Under the pieces are notes generated by a model. That model was given only the letters and a program-made list of their open reading frames with translations. It did not search any database and was not told the origin of the DNA. From positions 1 to 8,924 of the forward strand of contig JAGQSP010000071.1 of the NCBI GenBank assembly GCA_020439485.1: a stretch of DNA of 8,924 nucleotides. Direction: 5' to 3'. This document shows positions 7,080-8,924 of the stretch, piece after piece. A program made the position numbers and the translations under genes. The stretch comes from Acidimicrobiales bacterium (GTDB lineage Bacteria; Actinomycetota; Acidimicrobiia; Acidimicrobiales; Poriferisodalaceae). Position 1 is the first letter of the stretch, and each line of letters begins with the position of its first letter.

Positions 7080-7727
7080 TCATGGTTGGGACCCCTCGAT
7101 TCGACCGCCCGCAAACTCGAGCACACGGTCGGCAACGGCCTCGGCACGGTCGAGTTCGTGGCTGGCGAACACCACGGTGGCGCCGGCGTTGGCGGCGTCG
7201 CGAAGCAGGGCATCAAGTCGGTCACGGCCTTCGTGATCCAGCCCGGCGTGTGGCTCGTCGAGCAACCACAGGCGTGGTCGCCTGGCGACTATGACGGCCA
7301 GGGCGGTGCGGCGGCGCTGACCTGCCGACAGGCGCTGAACCTCGACATCGAATAGGCGCCCCGACAGCCCGACGCGCTCGGCGGCCGCGAATGCATCGGC
7401 GGCCGAGACGCCGATCGTGGAGGCCCAGAATCGAAGGTTGTCGGCGACCGTGAGTTCGTCGTAGAGGTGGGTGCGATGCCCCAGCAGTCCGACATGGCGC
7501 CGTATCAGGCGCCGGTCGGCGCCGAGATCGTGACCGAGCACCTGGGCCAGGCCAGACGAAATCGAGTTGAGGCCCGCGCATGTGCGCAAGAAGGTTGTCT
7601 TGCCAACGCCGTTGGGCCCGCGCAGCAAGACGACCTCACCCTCGTCGACGGTCGCCGAGGCGCCGGCGAGCGCTGGAAAGCGGCCTAGCAGCACCACGAC
7701 GTCGCGGAAGTCGATTACCGGCGCCAT
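7080..7727 (-). CDS. ccmA: CcmA heme exporter ATPase
   Basis: This is the ABC ATPase of the CcmAB complex. The 215-residue product (E. coli 207) has Walker A GPNGVGKT (37-44), a HLYDELTVADNLRFW segment like the TELTxxENLxF of CcmA, the signature LSAGQ (133-137), Walker B LWLLDEP with Glu158, and the H-loop His190 in ASHELD. The family identity rests on these motifs plus the adjacent ccmB. I chose ATG at 7727, where the domain begins. Upstream in-frame ATGs (7760, 7817) would add sequence encoded by the promoter repeats and are unlikely. There is no ribosome site before 7727; a TACGAT -10-like box ends nine bases upstream, which suggests a leaderless mRNA. It is the first gene of the operon and is divergent from the sortase. 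Confidence 0.94.
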   Translation of the reverse strand: MAPVIDFRDVVVLLGRFPALAGASATVDEGEVVLLRGPNGVGKTTFLRTCAGLNSISSGLAQVLGHDLGADRRLIRRHVGLLGHRTHLYDELTVADNLRFWASTIGVSAADAFAAAERVGLSGRLFDVEVQRLSAGQRRRTALAVIVARRPRLWLLDEPHAGLDHEGRDRLDALLRDAANAGATVVFASHELDRAEAVADRVLEFAGGRIEGSQP

Positions 7728-7736
7728 CGTCGGGGC

Positions 7737-7742
7737 ATCGTA
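7737..7742 (-). promoter_or_regulatory. Putative -10 box of the ccm operon promoter
   Basis: TACGAT on the minus strand fits the actinobacterial TANNNT -10 consensus. Nine bases separate it from the ccmA ATG, which would put the transcription start at or next to the A of the start codon. This fits the missing ribosome site (leaderless mRNA). No TTGACA-like -35 is present; a dyad (7762-7778) occupies that place, so an activator may be needed. Inferred from sequence only. Confidence 0.4.
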
Positions 7743-7757
7743 GTGTGCCGCCGCGTA

Positions 7758-7821
7758 CATCGGGCACGAGCTGTGCCCTTCTCGCTCATTGGGTACGAGC
7801 GATGCCCAATCGCTCATTGGG
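7758..7821. repeat. Imperfect 28-29 bp tandem repeats with dyads in the divergent control region
   Basis: Two 21-bp blocks, 7758-7778 and 7787-7807, match at 17 positions. Both fit CATYGGGYACGAGC followed by NNTGCCC. Each is followed by TCGCT, and the beginning of a third copy (CATTGGGAACG) starts at 7815; unit lengths are 29 and 28 bp. A looser fourth version lies at 7836-7849. The first block holds a perfect dyad, GGGCAC-GAGCT-GTGCCC (7762-7778). The second holds ATTGGGTA-N7-TGCCCAAT with one mismatch (7788-7810). A further perfect dyad, GAGCGAT-GCCCA-ATCGCTC, covers 7797-7815. The array lies between the ccmA and sortase starts and does not appear to be coding. The likely role is an operator array for a regulator that I cannot name. 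Confidence 0.7.
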
Positions 7822-7828
7822 AACGGAA

Positions 7829-7834
7829 TACTGT
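7829..7834 (+). promoter_or_regulatory. Putative -10 box of the sortase promoter
   Basis: TACTGT on the plus strand fits TANNNT and would give a start near 7841 and a leader of about 50 nt that includes the AGGAG site. The second repeat block (7787-7807) would lie at about -54 to -34, nearly the same relative position as the first block for the ccmA promoter. No clear -35 is seen. Short motif, low confidence. Confidence 0.3.
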
Positions 7835-7879
7835 CCGATGGGAACCGAGTTAACGACGTGAGGCACTGACGCGCCCGAC

Positions 7880-7884
7880 AGGAG
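7880..7884 (+). promoter_or_regulatory. Ribosome binding site fixing the sortase GTG start
   Basis: AGGAG lies five bases upstream of GTG at 7890. This decides the start: no ATG lies near the membrane anchor in this frame. Confidence 0.7.
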
Positions 7885-7889
7885 ACCAG

Positions 7890-8924
7890 GTGAACTGGAG
7901 CCGGATCATCGGCAACATAGGCCGGACGCTCATCGGTTCGGGCACGCTGATCCTGCTGTTCGTCGCCTACCAGTTGTGGGGTACGGCGATTCAGGAACGG
8001 CGGGCCCAGGGCGAGCTATCGGCCGAGTTCGACGAGGCCCTCGCCCAGACGTTGGGCGAAGGAGCCGACGACGTGCGCCTCGACGACGACCCGCTGCCGT
8101 CTTCACTCGAACCCGAAGCGGTGACCCCAGCCGCTTCGGTCGGCGCCGCTAGCGACGAACGCATCCGCACCGGCAATCTGGGCACGACCGACGTAATCGA
8201 CCTGTCGGGGCTGCCCGGATCGGTGGTCTCAGCCGACTTCGGCCCACCACCACCTCCGGCCGAGAACGGCGAAGCGGTGGCTGAGATTCGGATCCCCAGG
8301 CTCGGCCTGACGAAGTGGGTCGTCGAGGGCGTCGGCACCGAAGACCTGAAGAAGGGCCCTGGGCACTACCCCGGAACACCCCTGCCCGGCCAGGCGGGCA
8401 ACGCGGCCATCGCAGGCCACCGCACGACCTATGGTGCGCCGTTCGAGGACCTCGATCAACTCGAGGAGAACGATCTGATCTATGTGACCACCCTGCAGGG
8501 GTCGTTCGTGTATCGGGTCACCGAGACCATCATCGTGGCACCCAAAGACGTCTATGTCCTCGACCCCAGCGATGACAATCGGCTCACCCTCACCACGTGC
8601 CATCCCAAGTTGACCGCGCGTCAGCGGATGATCGTGGTGGCTGAGCTTCTGGGTGACCCTGCACCGTCCGATCCCGAGCAGCTGCTGGATTCGGGAGAAC
8701 AGGTCGCTGCGTTGCCAAGCGAGGGTGACGGCCCACAGACGGTGCCTACGACGATCGTGGTAGACGACCCGTCTCAGCTCGCCGACCTCATCCCCGGGGA
8801 CGAACAGCCCGAGGCTCCGTTTCCGACCACGGTGCCCGCTCCGCAGACCGATTCGTCGACCCAGACGGCCAGCTTCGATTCGATCGACTCGGCCGGCCAT
8901 GGGCTCAGCGGCAGCGGTGACGCC
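7890..8924 (+). CDS. Class E-type sortase, membrane-anchored transpeptidase (3' end outside window)
   Basis: The frame runs 345 codons from GTG at 7890 to the window edge without a stop. The N-terminus is a basic start plus one membrane helix (about 13-29, LIGSGTLILLFVAYQLW), then a long, partly acidic linker with a PPPPP run near residue 119. The sortase domain (about 127-253) has AEIRIPRLGL at its start, catalytic His177 in AIAGHRTTYG, Cys237 in LTLTTCHP, and Arg246 in ARQRMIVVAEL. The TLTTCHP form resembles class E actinobacterial sortases. From the family, it cleaves a C-terminal sorting motif of secreted proteins and links them to the cell wall; class E enzymes often prefer LAXTG. At least 90 residues follow the domain, rich in Asp, Glu, Pro and Thr (for example PQTVPTTIVVDDP), which is longer than usual. 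No substrate gene is visible. It is divergent from ccmA. Confidence 0.92.
   Translation, partial: MNWSRIIGNIGRTLIGSGTLILLFVAYQLWGTAIQERRAQGELSAEFDEALAQTLGEGADDVRLDDDPLPSSLEPEAVTPAASVGAASDERIRTGNLGTTDVIDLSGLPGSVVSADFGPPPPPAENGEAVAEIRIPRLGLTKWVVEGVGTEDLKKGPGHYPGTPLPGQAGNAAIAGHRTTYGAPFEDLDQLEENDLIYVTTLQGSFVYRVTETIIVAPKDVYVLDPSDDNRLTLTTCHPKLTARQRMIVVAELLGDPAPSDPEQLLDSGEQVAALPSEGDGPQTVPTTIVVDDPSQLADLIPGDEQPEAPFPTTVPAPQTDSSTQTASFDSIDSAGHGLSGSGDA

Noticed and set aside
7758..7821. Possible CRISPR-like array
   Set aside because: Units are adjacent and imperfect, without unique spacers of regular size, and they lie in a divergent promoter region; an operator array fits better.
8229..8900. 223-codon minus-strand ORF opposite the sortase
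   Set aside because: The plus strand encodes a sortase with all three catalytic residues; the opposite frame shows no family features.

Overview
The window is GC-rich, densely coded DNA, most likely from an actinobacterium-like monoderm, possibly Acidimicrobiia. The grounds are a class E-type sortase, tightly packed GTG/ATG starts, a likely leaderless promoter with a TANNNT -10 box, and a winged-helix regulator with an actinobacterial-style Fe-S cysteine pattern. This assignment is inference from gene content; there is no rRNA or other taxonomic marker.

Layout. Positions 1-1020 (+ strand) hold the 3' part of a winged-helix regulator with SufR-like cysteines, followed by a SixA-like histidine phosphatase. 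Positions 1049-7727 (- strand) hold one nine-gene operon in the order ccmA-ccmB-ccmC-ccmD-ccmE-ccmF-ccmG-ccmH-ccmI-like. This is a complete System I cytochrome c maturation pathway in the same order as the proteobacterial operon. Positions 7728-7889 are a divergent control region with imperfect 28-29 bp tandem repeats that contain dyads. From 7890 to the right edge (+ strand) runs a class E-type sortase that begins with GTG and has no stop inside the window.

How the operon works (from family knowledge). CcmA (ATPase) and CcmB (permease) form an ABC complex. CcmC presents heme in its WWD domain, and CcmD helps to form and release holo-CcmE. CcmE carries heme covalently on His158. CcmF receives this heme and, with CcmH and the TPR protein CcmI, attaches it to the CXXCH cysteines of apocytochromes. 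CcmG and CcmH keep those cysteines reduced. All junctions are short: one gap of 10 nt, three gaps of 1-2 nt, and four overlaps (one TGATG, three ATGA). This implies one transcript and translational coupling.

The most interesting points are the full System I in a probable actinobacterium-like genome (many relatives use System II), the repeat-rich divergent promoter shared by the ccm operon and the sortase, the CcmI-like protein without the first membrane helix, and the long acidic, Pro/Thr-containing tail of the sortase. I saw no RNA genes, insertion sequences, CRISPR arrays or phage genes. No gene-free stretch exceeds about 165 bases.
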